Source: Bidens hawaiensis (taxonomy: Eukaryota > Streptophyta > Magnoliopsida > Asterales > Asteraceae). Taken from it: 64,000 bases of DNA. The position numbers and the translations under genes are program-made. The notes under the pieces were generated by a model. That model was not told the DNA's origin and did no database searches. It was given only the letters and a program-made list of their open reading frames with translations. Below are positions 10,780-23,298 of the stretch, one piece after another. Location: assembly GCA_021521415.1 (NCBI GenBank), contig JAIQDT010000231.1, positions 992,001 to 1,056,000 on the forward strand. The letters are read 5' to 3'. Positions within the stretch are counted from its first letter, which is position 1; each line of letters opens with the position of its first letter.

Positions 10780-13660
10780 AAACAAAAATGAATTTGGATC
10801 AAGAGGTGTCAAATAACAAAATTCTAAGGTTGATAGGTTAATCAAATTTATATCAAATGGAAATTAATGTTTCAAGCAGCAGTTAGCTACAATGACCCTG
10901 ATGTTTGGCAATCCATCAAAGAAGGCCCTTATGAACCTGAAGCAGGTGCAATACCAAATTAAGCTGCTGAAAGAACTATAAGAAGGAGAGATGAAAAGGC
11001 GTTATCTATGTTGAAATTGGGTCTTTCATGGGAGATTTTGACAAGTGTTGAACATCGTGTTTCAGCAAAAGCAATGTATGATGTAGTAATTGATATGTTT
11101 GAAGGTAACGTTGAGCTAAAAGAGATCAAGAATCACAAACTCAAGCAACAAATTAATAGGTTTAAGTTTAAACCTGATGAAAGATTAAGCTTAGTTTTAT
11201 AGAGGTTTATGACAATTTTTAATGAGATCAGAACAACTGATCTACAGATTACTGATAATGATCTCAACAAGAAACTTCTTTGTTCATTATCCGGTGAATG
11301 GTACACTATAGCTAAGTTTATCAACAGAAAACAAATTTTCCAACCATGAATCTGGATGCAGTTATTGCTTTTTTTCAAGCTGCTGAGTTAGAGATGATTG
11401 AAAACAGCATGATCAAGGAAGATAAGCCAAGTTTTCCTGTGGCTAATGCCTTAATAGCTCCAAAATGTGAGATCTCACCAAAAAATTCCAATCATAGGAC
11501 CTTCAGAATTTGTTGAATCGCTCAAAATCTTTCCAGTTGCCTCTTCTCCTTATCCAAGCACAAATCAATCCAGATTTAATGTGCAAATAATGAAGATGTT
11601 GAACCTGCTCCTCCACCAAATGTTCAAGAGTCATCAAGTTCTACTTTTCAACAAAAAAGTCCTGAATATCAGGCACTTTTCTCTATGTTTACAGAGTCAT
11701 ATAATGCATTTGTTGTCAAGAACCTATCAATACAAGTTTCATTCAAGTGGACCTTGAACAAATTGATGTAAATGATTTGGAAGATATGGGCATCACATTG
11801 TATGCAGCCATGCTAGCATTGAGGACAAAGAGGTTTTACAATAGGACTGGAAGATCAAGTTTTACAGTACCTAATGATAAAATTTGATTTGATAAATCCA
11901 AGGCTGTTTGTTACAACTATCAACAGCCAGGTCACTTTGCTAGAGAATGCAATCTTCCAAAGCAATTCAATAATCGGAGCCAAATGAAACAAAACCAGTT
12001 TTATAACAACTAAAACTAGAACAACTTCAATGCCTAAAGAAACCAAACTCATCAACAGAATCGAAATCCATATCCTCAACCCAGACAAAATTATCCTCAA
12101 AACAATTTCCAACCACAACAAAACAACCAACAAATTCCTCAACCACCACAAAACATTTTGCTCCACAGTGAAATCAAGCTCCTCCAAATCAACAAAAAAA
12201 CAACCCAAATCAACCCAATGTAAATTAGCAACCTCAAAGAAACCAAGGTAATGTAGCTGTTACTCTTGAACAACAAGATGGCAATTTTTATTGAAGTAAC
12301 CATGCAGAAGCCATTGCTAGAGCAAATGTTTCCCTTATGGCTAAAATCAAGCACGAAGCAGAATCTTCTTCATCTAAGGTACCTTCTGATCCTTCTCTTT
12401 CTAATTTAAACATTTTGATTGATGATTTGATAAAGGAGAGAGGAAGTTTGAAAGCAGAAATTAGTAGAAAGAACAGAATCACTGAAGTGTATGAAGAGAG
12501 TGAAAAGAATTATAAGAAACATACTAAAAGCGCAGGAGATAAATGTATTGAAGGTCTAAGGCTTCAATTAAGATATAGGGTTGAGATGGAAGAGTTGAAA
12601 AAGATGTTTACATATGAGAAGTTAAAGAGTACTGAGTTTTCTCAAGAATTTAGTTTTCATTGGTAATATTGTTGGAAGGATGAAAGAGGTAAAATACTGA
12701 AGACAAATAAAAGTCTTTAGCTCCTGCTTTCAATGATAATTAACTCTTTAAAAATTGATTAGGAGCATAAAGAGGCATACTTGAATCTGTTCAAGATTGT
12801 TTTTGAAGATTAGAAGGAATTTGTGAAGCAATATGAGAATGTGGATGTAAATATAGAAGGTAAGTTTGCTCTTTTAGAGACTAACTTCAGTGACACTAAG
12901 ACATATTTCAATAATGAAGATAAGGTCTCAATCAAGTCTGAAGAAGTGAAGAGTGAGGCAGCATCAACTAAATCAAGTCAAGATGGTAAAAATTCATCAA
13001 GTTGTTATAGCTGCAAATGCTCTCTTAATAGCAACGAAAGGAAAGAAAAGAAGACCTAATCAAAACACAAAAGAAGAATCATTATTACCAACAAATTCAT
13101 CTAGTTCATTCCAATCATGAAATATTTGATGTATGTTACATGGATATTGAATTTCCAAGCACATGACTTGTGACAAGAGGTCACTTGTTAACTATGAAGA
13201 AAAATATGAGGGTCCAATAGCATTTGAAAGTGATGAAAATGGTGGAAAGATTGTAGTAGAAGGTTTGTTAACAAATAGCAAACTTTATTTTGATAATGTG
13301 TACCATGCTGAAGATATGCAATACAACCTATTAAGCATATCTCAAGTCTGTGACAAGAGTTATAAGGCTGTATTTGATGATAATACCTGCTATATTTTGA
13401 AACAAGAGTTTGTATAACAAACATGATCATGATGGCTGCACCAAGAAATGGAAATTTATATGAATTGAATATGAAAGATGCCATTTCCAAGGGTGGTGCA
13501 TGCTTTATTTCAAAGGCTCCTGAAAATGAATCAAATTTGTGGCATAGAAAAATGTGTCATATGAATATGAAAAACATGAACAAATTGATAAAGGTTTTGA
13601 ACATTCTAGTCAAAAGTAACTTCTTCCAGCCATCAATTTTGTATACTTTTGACAATTTTT
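10780..13660 (+). pseudogene. Element B gag-protease region, Ty1/copia, decayed and truncated
   Basis: The reading frame starts near MNLDQEVSN (10788) and is broken many times. Gag pieces include SYNDPDVWQSIKEGPYEPEAG (about 10887-10949), a capsid-like stretch at 11008-11202, and a zinc-knuckle relic CYNYQQPGHFAREC near 11909 whose second cysteine is a tyrosine. A lysine/glutamate-rich coiled-coil-like stretch follows (12337-12666), then a protease-distal block (13163-13417) ending in LLSISQV, and LWHRKMCHMNMKNMNKL (about 13539-13590), the GAG-pre-integrase motif. Everything after that (integrase, RT, RNase H) is missing. Stops in all domains mean no product. Confidence 0.72.
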
Positions 13661-13727
13661 GAGTGAAGAAGTTGTTTGGGAATTTTGTATACTTTTGACA
13701 ATTTTTTAGTGAAGAAGTTGTTTGGGA
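13637..13727. repeat. Tandem duplication, 2 x about 46 bp
   Basis: The segment beginning TTTTGTATACTTTTGACAAT and ending AGTTGTTTGGGA occurs twice in tandem at the truncation edge of element B, which may mark the break or repair event. Confidence 0.75.
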
Positions 13728-14983
13728 CCAAGAATTAAAGATCTGGGTCAAGAAACAGGAACATTACAATTATGTATATGTTTTATAAGACTTGTTTAAT
13801 GCTTTTGAACATGACTATTCGCTAGAATCTTATAATTACCTAGGTTTAATGAATATTTATTGAGTTTTTTTTTGTTTCTATTGATGGATTAACATGATAA
13901 TAAACAATATGTTTTCAATTGACCAAATGTATATGAGTATTTAGTTATGGTTTACCAATAATTATCATTCCATATGCTTCTTGTTGAATGCCTTTCAATT
14001 AAGGATGCATGTTTAGGGAGATGACGTGCGTTTGTGATTATTTTAAGGTTTTGCTAGACGTATGGATCGACAGGAAAAGTGTTTTGTGTTTCGTTAGAGC
14101 TTTGTATTCTACCTATCTAGATAGTTGAGAGGTGATCGATAGTCGAGTTGTCTTTGAGGGTAGGTGTTTAAGTTTAAACGCTTATGGAGGAGGTTTCCAT
14201 AGATTTCCCTAGTTTCAATATTATTATGTATCTTGTCGATTATTCTTATGTTACCCCTTGCACTTTCTGGTGTTTGGAGATAGTGTTTGGAGATAGTGAG
14301 ACCGGTGTTTGTTAGAGTACTTTAAAGTTAATGGAGAGACTGAGAGGTAATACGACTAACCGATGAGCATAATAGTTCCCTTAGGGTTTCTTTCTGGTCA
14401 CACCCGGAGAATAATCAAAAAAAAGGACTAGTCCGAGAAGCATGATGATTCTTTGTAGGCTGTAAAAACAGTTGCTCCAAGGAATTAAAAACATTCTCTT
14501 ATGTTACCAAGCAAGACAAGAACGTTCTTAGTATGACAAATATTGTTCCAAGGAACTGAAACCCATTTGTATAAAGTAATATTCTAATCAAGGAAAGTGT
14601 TGTTGCATAATTAAACTTTCATGAATTGACAACACCAGTACCAATTGTTGGTCATGCGTCCAGGCCACTAAGGTGAGGTGTGACACCTTATAGATTAGCA
14701 CTACCATGTGATGAAAGAGCGTGTTGGAACAGACAAGGTTGAAAAAGTCGTGGCAAATGATCAAAGGAGAGCGAAAAGCGAAATGGAAAAAGAAAATTGT
14801 CGTTACGGTAAGAGACTTTCCACCAATTTGCAGACAAGTAGGCGTACCTATTGTACAAACAAACCAAGAAACTAAAATCAACGAGAAGGAACTATTAGTT
14901 GGTCATCATTCTTGATAACGACATGGAAGATGATGGAATATGAAGATTGAAAAAAAAAACATGATTAGTGAACTTGGGGGTGA
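13728..14983. other. Decayed retrotransposon-like sequence, unassigned
   Basis: No intact domain is seen. Positions 14628-14685 (TTGTTGGTCATGCGTCCAGG ... GGTGTGACA) resemble the last 45 bp of the solo LTR that ends at 46388, so an old gypsy LTR may end there. A lysine-rich open stretch at 14721-14915 resembles the 3' end of a retrotransposon coding region but carries no motif. Near 14274 the 13-mer TGTTTGGAGATAG is doubled. Confidence 0.35.
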
Positions 14984-15430
14984 TGTAGCCCAGTTGAATT
15001 GACTACTATGTTTGGTCTCGTTTATTATATTTGCTTTGTGTTTTAAGTGCATTTAAATTATTGTAGGGCTTGTTTAATTTCGGTTTGGGCCATAGGCCAC
15101 AAAGACTTGTTGGGTTGGTTGTGGTATTCATTGATTAAACCGTGCCATGTTGATAGGCAACTTAATTTCCGGTTTCCTTGATAATCGCTTGGTAGTTATT
15201 GATATCCTCAACAAGTGCATACAAAACCATCGCGGTTTGTGGTTTAGTTTATATAGAGTTGCAGATTAGACTGTAATCATCACAATCCTATGTTATCAGA
15301 TTCAAATCAAAGTGTGTGTTTGTTTATGGATTGTATTCAAATCAAAGTGTGTGTTTGTTTATGGATTGTCTTCAGTAGTGTAATAGTGGTTGTAACGATG
15401 GTGTTCAAGAACAAGAATTCCATTGGATCA
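14984..15430 (+). repeat. LTR preceded by a polypurine tract (right end approximate)
   Basis: AACTTGGGGGTGA directly precedes TGTAGCCCAG at 14984, the layout of a purine tract and 3' LTR. A TATATAG box lies near 15250. No partner copy is in the window. The end is set near the last plausible CA. Confidence 0.45.
15301..15369. repeat. 35-bp tandem duplication
   Basis: TTCAAATCAAAGTGTGTGTT plus 15 further bases, ending GGATTGT, occurs twice without a mismatch that I can see, so it is a recent slippage or repair event within the LTR. Confidence 0.85.
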
Positions 15431-16479
15431 TCTTCGAATCAAAAGGAGTAAGATCCAAGAAAGGGTGCCTGGGCTGTTCTGATTGTTGGGTGATAGGGGG
15501 CGGCCTTATCAATAATGGTGGGTGGTGCCAACGATGGTCCAGGATGACGTTGAATGATACGCTAATAAAAATTAATTAAGTTTAACACACATTAATTAAG
15601 TTTATTTATTATTTAATTTCCTTATCTACTCTAATCAGTTTCCTCATTTTTATTACCTTTTCCTATTTCAATGTCTCAGTCTTCCTATATATTGCAACTA
15701 GTTTTTATCCCCTGTATTAAGGGGTTCTATTTTCGTTTCTATTATTTTGAATGTAATTTTTTGGATTTTAGTTCATTTATTGTAAGAAGTTAATAATATA
15801 CTTGAACCTATTTTGATTAATTTATGTTGGGTTATGTTCATCTTTTTATGAAACTTTGAATTGATTATCTACTTAATTTTTATGTTTGTTCGTATATGTT
15901 TATTTGTTATAATTTGGATATATTTTGTGAAACTTTTCATTTAACTTAAACTTAAAAAGAAAAAAAAGAATTGCTAATGTAACTAAATCCATATCGGGAA
16001 ATTAAATTAGGATTTCATTACGGGGTTTGTTTTACATTTTACACTTCTAGTTTATATATTTTTTGTATTTTAATTTTATTTATTGTGAGGAAATTAGTAA
16101 TATACTTAGGGTTTTATGATTAAAGGGTTTCACAAATAAATGAGACGCTATAACCCATTTAAAAGCTATCTGGATTTGATGAGACCCATGACCAGCTTAT
16201 TTTTTTACTATAAAATTGTTTCATAATAATAAATAATATCTTTTTTTTAAAAAAAATCGGATTTTAATTTTTAGTATATCCCTATTTTATATGATTTTCA
16301 TTTCAAATATTTATTTGATGAGATTATTTTTTTAATATAATGAGATGTTAACTATATGGGTTTGGTGAGACCCATAACTGTGAATTCGTGTTAAATGTAT
16401 GAGAAACCACAATTTACAAACAAAGCAATGTAGTGGTTTGAGAAAAAATAGAGAGGTTTGATTTATATATATATATATT
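15431..16479. other. AT-rich spacer
   Basis: No coding signal. GAGACCCAT recurs at about 16180 and 16367. The start of this stretch (TTAATTAAGTTTATTTATTA) resembles 17900-17930, so parts may belong to the same decayed LTR family. Confidence 0.4.
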
Positions 16480-16660
16480 TAAGATTTTCGTTTAAGAAAA
16501 ATAATTAGAAAACTAATCAGAAAATTGTTTCAAGTTCAGTTTCTCTTCTTCTTTTCTTGTTCTTAGAGCCTAACCCATTCTATAGGTCTATCGGGAGATT
16601 GTCTATCTCGAATACGGTCTCTATTGATTTGGTGCTTTCATGCCTCCTCCCTCAAAGAAT
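16480..16660 (+). repeat. LTR-end/leader fragment, dispersed family copy 2
   Basis: Related to 2030-2290. It contains TTTGGTGCTTTCATG at about 16628-16642, a primer-binding-site-like sequence, immediately before a CCTCCTCCC-type leader. Confidence 0.45.
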
Positions 16661-17639
16661 CAATCGCGACCAGGACTGCACAAGAAACGGAAAAAACCAA
16701 TCTGAAACCGTAGAAACCGAAAAATCCATACCCAGAAAACCGAACCGAAACAAAAACCTACTGTTTCATTTTATGTTTTAGTAAAAATCGAATTAGCGGT
16801 TTGGTGCTGGTTTTGTATCTAATAAATACCGAAAAAATCGAAACGAATTTCTAGAATTTTATTTTTCTATTTTAAATTTTAAGTAATTTATAAAAATTTA
16901 ATAAATATGTAACTCAAATACTTTTGGCCAAATGTATAGTAGTCTATTAGTTAACAATTAACAAAATTATTTATACCTAAATTCGTTATTTTTGACCAAC
17001 TTTCTTTTCGTCCTAAAATTTTCAATTTTAAATGCCAAAAAAAAAATGAAACCGAAGCAAAACCAGATCGAAAACCAAGAACGAACTGAACAATGTCAAA
17101 AATCCAAAAACAGAAGTAACAGTTTGGTTAGCCCAAAACCGCATTAAACCGCAACACATGCAAACCTAATCACCACCACCATAAAAAATCACCATTAACC
17201 TTACCACCACCCTAAAGAAATTTACGATTCCTCCTCGACAAAAACCAACCAATAACCAAACCCCAGCAACGAAACAAGAAATCACACAGTTGCCATCACC
17301 GCTTTTAACCACTTCGAATGACGAACCAGCCCCGAATCTCACACCATTGCCGAACTCTTTGTTCCCATCCCAACTGGTAGACAGAAAATGGCCAGGAAAC
17401 CGCTTCCAAAGGCCTTGAATACGAACACCATAGCCAAGAAAAGCACATCGCCACCATCAGCTACAACTTTTGTTGCATCTCCAAAACACTTGCTGCCATA
17501 CATGGAATCTCAAACGTTTCTACCCATGTTCTCCTTAAAGCTTCTAAATGTTTCCAGTGTCAAGAACTCCAACTACTATTGCTTCCATGGCACCGAACTT
17601 TGCTACCCAAACGCAGATTGCATATTCTGTAGCGAGATG
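16661..17639. other. Decayed leader or gag-like sequence, unassigned
   Basis: AAACCGAA-type runs at 16690-16850 and 17040-17130 and a stretch of ACC triplets near 17170. The open stretch at 17388-17858 runs into the next repeat copy and contains no domain I recognise. Confidence 0.3.
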
Positions 17640-17869
17640 GGTGTGGCAACCTTATATTTTATCTTTTCCTATTTCTATGCCTTGTTTTCCTATTCTAATT
17701 TTCATTTAAGAAAAATAATAAGAAAACGATTCAGAATCTTATTCCAACTTTGGTTTCTCTTATTCTTATTTTTGGAACCTAACCCACACTACGGCTTTAT
17801 TGGGAGATTGACCTCCTCAAATTGGTTTCTATCATTGGCTGTGGGGATGAATTGTTAAGGAGGAGGTGT
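17640..17869 (+). repeat. LTR-end/leader fragment, dispersed family copy 3
   Basis: AAGAAAAATAATAAGAAAAC ... TTTGGTTTCTCTTATTCTTA ... CCTAACCCACACTACGGCTT aligns with copies 1 and 2. The primer-site part is not conserved here. Confidence 0.4.
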
Positions 17870-20688
17870 TGACAATGATATAACGTTTAATATACATTAA
17901 TCCCGTGTACATTTTATTTATTATTTTATTACTTTTGTTCGGTTTCTTGAAAGATTTGTATACTACTAACAATAGTTTTATATTTTAGGTTTCGGGTTTT
18001 AATTATGGTAAAAAGAGGCCGAAAAATGAGCAAAAACAAGCAAAACCGGAGAACCTAACCATCAGGAAACGAACCAGACCAGAACAGGAAGAGAACCGGA
18101 CCGGCTAGGCCAGCCCCCCTCCATTTGCCGGAGCGCCGTGCGGTGGGGAGGCCCAAGCCTGCAGCGCGGCGCTATGGGGGTGTTTCCAGAATTTTCTAAC
18201 CGTCTTTCGTATTTTTGGCAACCATGTTTCCTATTTAAAGACCCCTAAACTCACCCTTAAACATACCTGAAAGTTCCAGCCAATTTTGGGTAGTTCCGAG
18301 GCTTACGAGATCAGCTTTTGGCCGCTTTGGAGTCGAAGAATTATCCTTTATTTCTTTCGTTTTCGTTTATTTACCGCCATGAATTCTTACTTGTTTGTTT
18401 TACTTAAATTTAAGATCTTAGGCTAAATTGCATGAACTATCTAGGCTTATGATGAACCAACTTTGATGTTTTGATTTGACTTTGGGATTGTTTATCGTTA
18501 TGGATTTTATGATTTAGTAAAAGATTTATTTATAATTAATTGATGCGTATGAATGCTTAGGAATGTTTGATGAGTTTTATTCCATAGTTTTCCTTGATTA
18601 TTGTAACGCCCGCAAATTTTTGTTAAAAGGATCTATGTGTTGTAGAGTTTGTATTTTTACTGAGACTCGATCTGGCCTTCCTCGGGGACCTCTTTGTCTT
18701 TCTTGTAAGCCTATTTAGTTAACGTTTAATCCAAGACATCATAATTTATAAGTGGAAGGGCCTAGGTGTAAAATTTTTATAACATAAACCCTAACTTGCT
18801 TCCATCCTCCTAATTTCCGATCGGCAGCCATGGGAGGGTCTCCTCCTCGATTTCCGTGAAGGTTTCAGCCATTCTCCGGCCTCCTGAGTCTAATTCAAGG
18901 TCGGTTCTATCATCATACAACTCTTTTTCACCATTAAAACCTTTGTTGAACATGTTAGGGTTGAGTTTTGATTATAACAATTTCTGACAGATTCGTACTC
19001 GTTTATTGCTCGGTCTGTAACTCGATGAAAATATATTTTTTTTGATCGATTCTTGTTTCTATGATATTCTAATTTTAGTCTAGTTTCCAGAAAGGTATAA
19101 TACGTAATTTTTAGACGAGATTTAAATACTTTTTATGATTTTATAAGATCGAGTGTCAAAGCTGATGCGGGATGACGGATTCTGGTCTGTCTTCCCAACA
19201 TCATAACACTTTTTCAACAAGTCTAAATTGGTTGGTTCCACTTCTGGAAGTTAATATTTTGAGTTAGAAACCAAACCCAATTGGAATCGTTTAATTTGGC
19301 TAGGTAATGAATTTTATAAAAATAAAACCATTTTGTTGCGCACTGAAATAGCTGCACATACCTTTCTGTGTTGGAGGAATTTTTATGATTTTTGTGTGCA
19401 CTAGAAAAATATAATCAAAATATTTTTATAAACTTAAGATATTTATGCAACTCTGGTAAAAATTTTATAATTTAATTCCATGGTTTTCCTATGTACTAAA
19501 ATACATCTTTGCATGCTAAAATCTGCATGTGATGTTCGTTATTGATCGATAAGTTCGTTTTAGGCTTAACCGGTGGCTGCCCTTTCTCGCATCTTTCGGG
19601 GCTGTTATAATTGAAATTCGTGCTCCGTCATCTTCTTAGGTATGTCTAGTGTAATATACTTTAGTATCATGAGTTTTGGCATTCGTTATATTAGTCAACT
19701 GTTGATGAAGTGAAAACTAGGTTTCGGTTGTCTAGTTTGTCAATTGTTGCGTCTATCGCGATGTTTGAGGGAATTAACAACCAATTCAGATGTTGTAGCC
19801 TCGGTATGATTTGTTGGCTGGGAAAAACTATATTTTTTATGTTATTGGGGCTGAATTGGTTGTCGGTTACTCAAACGGGTCGTTACGGCGCAAATTCGCG
19901 TTTACTGGTAATTTGTGCATCGTGCTTGCGAATTACCGACCCATCCAACTCGTGTAGCGTTGTGTGGACTTGTTGGCTGTGATTTTACTGAATTTGGTCC
20001 TCACGGGACTGAGTCGGTATCTAAGTGCATAAACAACCCGTTAACGCGCGTATTTGATAAAGTCAACAACTTTGGGGGGTAAATTGAGAACCCTTTGTCC
20101 CCGGGATTAACTAAGGGTGGTTTTGGTAAATACATGGCCGCGGGGGCTGATGTAATTGAATTTGGTAATGTCAAGGCTTTAGGTCAATCAAATCATGTTA
20201 GAACGTCTCGTAGGATAAACGAGTCGGTACGTTTAGTTAGTAATCTTTGTGTGCAATCAGATAGGCTTGTAAACTGTGGATTGGCTTTGAAGTTCTCAAA
20301 CTCTTTGGTGTTGGTGTGGCTCGTTTCAGGTGAGTTCATGATGCCCCTTTTAAATCTTTTTACGTTTTGGGCTAGCATACACACCGTAATACAATTTTAC
20401 ACGATTTTACTCGTTACAACTATTTGGATGGTATTACATAGCCTTACTTGTATTTGTTCATTTATAAAACTATGAGTGGACTATATTCTATGCCTTAGGA
20501 TATTTTAGACTCGTTATGGTCATATATTCCTTAAGGTTATATACCTGATTATGGTCTAGACTCGATGATGTTAATAGGCTTGGTAGTAATTGAATACGAG
20601 TAGACCTATTTACTTAGTTCATGTATTGGACTGATTATTATATATTACCTTATGGCCCATAGGCTTATTTGGAATCTCTTGGGATGAT

Positions 20689-20691
20689 ATA

Positions 20692-20725
<34 letters not shown>

Positions 20726-20745
20726 GAGGTATGTATGTATGTATG
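20689..20745. repeat. (GTAT)n microsatellite
   Basis: About a dozen GTAT units follow a short (AT)n run, broken once by GGAGG. Confidence 0.9.
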
Positions 20746-20852
20746 AGTATGTGTTACCTTATAGCCTACGGTTGTGTGATGATATTTAGTTCCTCGTGAC
20801 TTAGAATGATGTGAGTAGGCTTATTGATGTGTGTGTGCATGGTGATCACGGC

Positions 20853-21280
20853 CGGGTCAAATATATTACTCGGGTTTTCAAATCCCATGGTGGAGAGGCC
20901 CGTGTGGCGTGATCATCATTTTGGCGGGTCAAATATATTACTCGGGTTTTAAAATCCCGTGGTGAAGAGGCCCGTTGTATGTTGAGCCGTGATCGGGTCA
21001 AATATATTACTCGGGTTGTACCCGTGGTGGAGAGGCCCGTATCACGTGCTTGGATGTGTGAGCCGAGATCGGGTCAAATATATTACTCGGGTTGTACCCG
21101 TGGTGGAGAGGCCCGTATCACGTGCTTGGATGTGTAAGTTGTGACCGAGTCAAATATATTACTCGGGTTCGACCCGTGGTGGAGAGGCTCGTGTCACATG
21201 CTTAGGTCTTACCGTGTCCGGGTCAAATATATTACTCGAGTCTTGACTCGTGGTGGAGAGGCCCGTGTACATGTGTTCGA
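20853..21280. repeat. Six-copy minisatellite within the solo LTR
   Basis: Units start CGGGTCAAATATATTACTCG at 20853, 20925, 20994, 21070, 21146 and 21219 (spacing 69-76 bp) and share GGTGGAGAGGCCCGT. Within each, CGGGT and ACCCG arms can form a small hairpin; in the fifth and sixth units the arms have changed together (CGGGTTCGACCCG, CGAGTCTTGACTCG), which keeps pairing. Confidence 0.85.
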
Positions 21281-22172
21281 CGATGAATATATTATTTGGT
21301 GAATTATATTAATTATTATATTATTATCCCCTCTATTGTTTAGAATTATAAGTTTTAAAATAAAGTATGAAATATTATTTATGAAAACCTGAACTCACTC
21401 AGGTTTAGCTGACTTTGTGTGTATGTTAGTATGACTTTCAGGTTCAGGATGGAGGTTACCGCTTGGACGTGCTGGAGACTACTCGGAAGGTTGAAGGCAT
21501 TTCTGGTCAAGGATTTCAAATAAAACGGATATTTTATTTACATTCGATTTTGGACACTTGTACCCGTGTTTGGGACTTTTAATAACTTTTTCCGCTGTTA
21601 TTCACTCTGAACTGGTTTTAAATACAAAGAATTGTTTGGTTTTAAATTTTTGTGAAATTGTGGATGTGATTACCAACTATAGGATTCCCGGGATTCGGGA
21701 TCTTACAATTATTTTTTGTCATATGATAGGATTGCTATTAGGTCAACTACTTCGTGTTTTTGATTATTTTATGATTGATGTCATGATAAGGTCATAGGAA
21801 TAATATTGTCAAATAAACCTAAGTGTGCTGCTAACCTAAAATCTGTAAAGTGCTAGGTTATTGATAAGTCTTTACTATTTAATCTTGCTAGATTTAGTTC
21901 TTCATAAGGAGTCCGTCTAGGGTTGATTATTTATTATTGTTTATCAAATCAATTAAATATAGTAAATTGTCTTTGATTTCCATGCTGTAAGGTAGAATTT
22001 CGTATAAAGGAACTAAGTCATAATTAATTATATGACCATAAAGGAACTTGATTTTCAATACTGGTGTGCGTTAAAACTTGTTAGAAATCCATAGGTGTCT
22101 CTTGAGAAGGGTCAGAGGTCCTATTTGGGTTTTCTTTTAAGTGTCTGTTTTACGATCACAGTTCATAATTAA

Positions 22173-22737
22173 GGTAGCGTTTGGCATGCAAGAATGCCAA
22201 TAGGAATGGAATGATTGATTACTTGGGAATGAAAAAAGTGGTGTTTGGTTGCTCAATGGAATGGAATCATCCATTACACATGGAATCCCATTCCATCAAA
22301 ACCGTTCCTTCCCACCCCCGTTCTTTTTTTTTTCATTCCATTCCTCCTTCATCATACTTTCTCAACACCACCGCCACCACCACCTAACAACCACCACCAC
22401 TACCATCGGACCACCACCAACTCCGTCGGCACCACTGCCGCTGCCACCACCATCGCCACCGCCACCACCATTTTCGTCGCCGAAGCTACCACGTCGCCAT
22501 TGTAGGGTTTTTTTTGGGTTAAAAAGTATTTTGAGATAGAAGTATTTTTATTATTTCTATGTCATTTCTATAATTTTTTTGAATACCAAACAATAAAAAT
22601 TAATAATTGATTTCATTCCCATAGGTTAACCAAACAAGGAAAAGGAATAGTAATGATCCTTTTCATTCCCTTGTCCATTCCATTCCTTCTCCCATTCCAT
22701 TCCCCCTTCATTCCATTACCTCCAACCAAACATACCC
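22173..22737. mobile_element. MITE, PIF/Harbinger-like, target duplication TAA
   Basis: Left end GGTAGCGTTTGG and right end CCAAACATACCC form a short imperfect inverted repeat, each flanked by TAA (22170-22172 and 22738-22740), the 3-bp TWA duplication of this superfamily. GGAATGGAATG-type subterminal repeats lie on both sides. The middle is a CCACCACC-rich triplet tract that creates long but meaningless open frames in all three forward frames. No transposase. Confidence 0.7.
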
Positions 22738-23298
22738 TAAATATTTTCCTGGTTAATTCATTACTGAAATTTAGGGGATTCTAGCCTAGGTAGTTTTCTT
22801 ATCATCATCTTATTTTAAATAAACAAACTTTTGCTTTCGTTTAAATTACTTGTCTTCTTAATTAGTTTTTAATTATAGTATTAAATTAGTATTTTAAATA
22901 AAAACCCCCCAAACAAATATAAATTAATAAGTCGTGTTTGTAGTCGAGTCTAATTAGCTAATAAACGTAATTTAGAGAGTCTCGTGGGTTCGATATCCAG
23001 ACTTACTTAGCTTTACTAGAGTCGATCGGTTCACTTGCCGGTTAGTAGTTTAGTCGAGTTTTAGAGAGTCTAGAGTATTATTTAGTGTTTACTTTTAGTT
23101 AATTTAGTTAATATTTATTAAACTACTCTTAGCACATCTGACGACTAGGTAGATGGTGACCTGGTGATGGATTCTAATTCCCTTTGTTAATGTTTTGCTA
23201 CTGAAATTCAAAATCATTTCCTAAATTTCAATTTCCGAGTTGTTTGACTAAGTACATTGACTTCGAGGTAATGGAACACATCATTACGATTTTATTAT

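Larger units (their letters stand above)
18602..21707 (+). mobile_element. Solo LTR, 3.1 kb, Ty3/gypsy-like, target duplication ATTAT
   Basis: It begins TGTAACGCCCGC and ends GGGATCTTACA. The five bases before it (18597-18601) and after it (21708-21712) are both ATTAT. It has no coding domains, so it is an LTR left by recombination between the two LTRs of a full element. The length and TGTAACGCCC start fit large plant gypsy LTRs. It contains a hexad of about 70-76-bp repeats and a GTAT microsatellite. Small open stretches (19710-19982, 20095-20475) carry no motif. Confidence 0.85.
17870..23140 (+). repeat. Older LTR interrupted by a solo LTR and a MITE
   Basis: Three pieces (17870-18601, 21713-22172, 22741-23140) read like one long LTR: a GC-rich promoter-proximal part with CTATTTAAAG near 18232, a downstream part with TTTCGTTTATTTACCGCCATG near 18362, and an end with GTGGGTTCGATATCCAG near 22985 and GATCGGTTCACTTGCCG near 23026, as in long Ty1/copia or Ty3/Tat-type LTRs. 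This joining is inference. The termini are approximate, and no primer site was found at the right end. Confidence 0.4.

Noticed and set aside
19710..20475. Two open frames of 90 and 126 codons in the solo LTR
   Set aside because: Inside a defined LTR, with no motif and unlikely codon use.
20853..21280. CRISPR-like array
   Set aside because: The units are contiguous tandem repeats in a plant LTR, without unique spacers and without cas genes.
22181..22539. Three overlapping open frames in the CCACC-rich MITE core
   Set aside because: Proline- or threonine-rich triplet translation inside a MITE; all three frames are open, which argues against coding.
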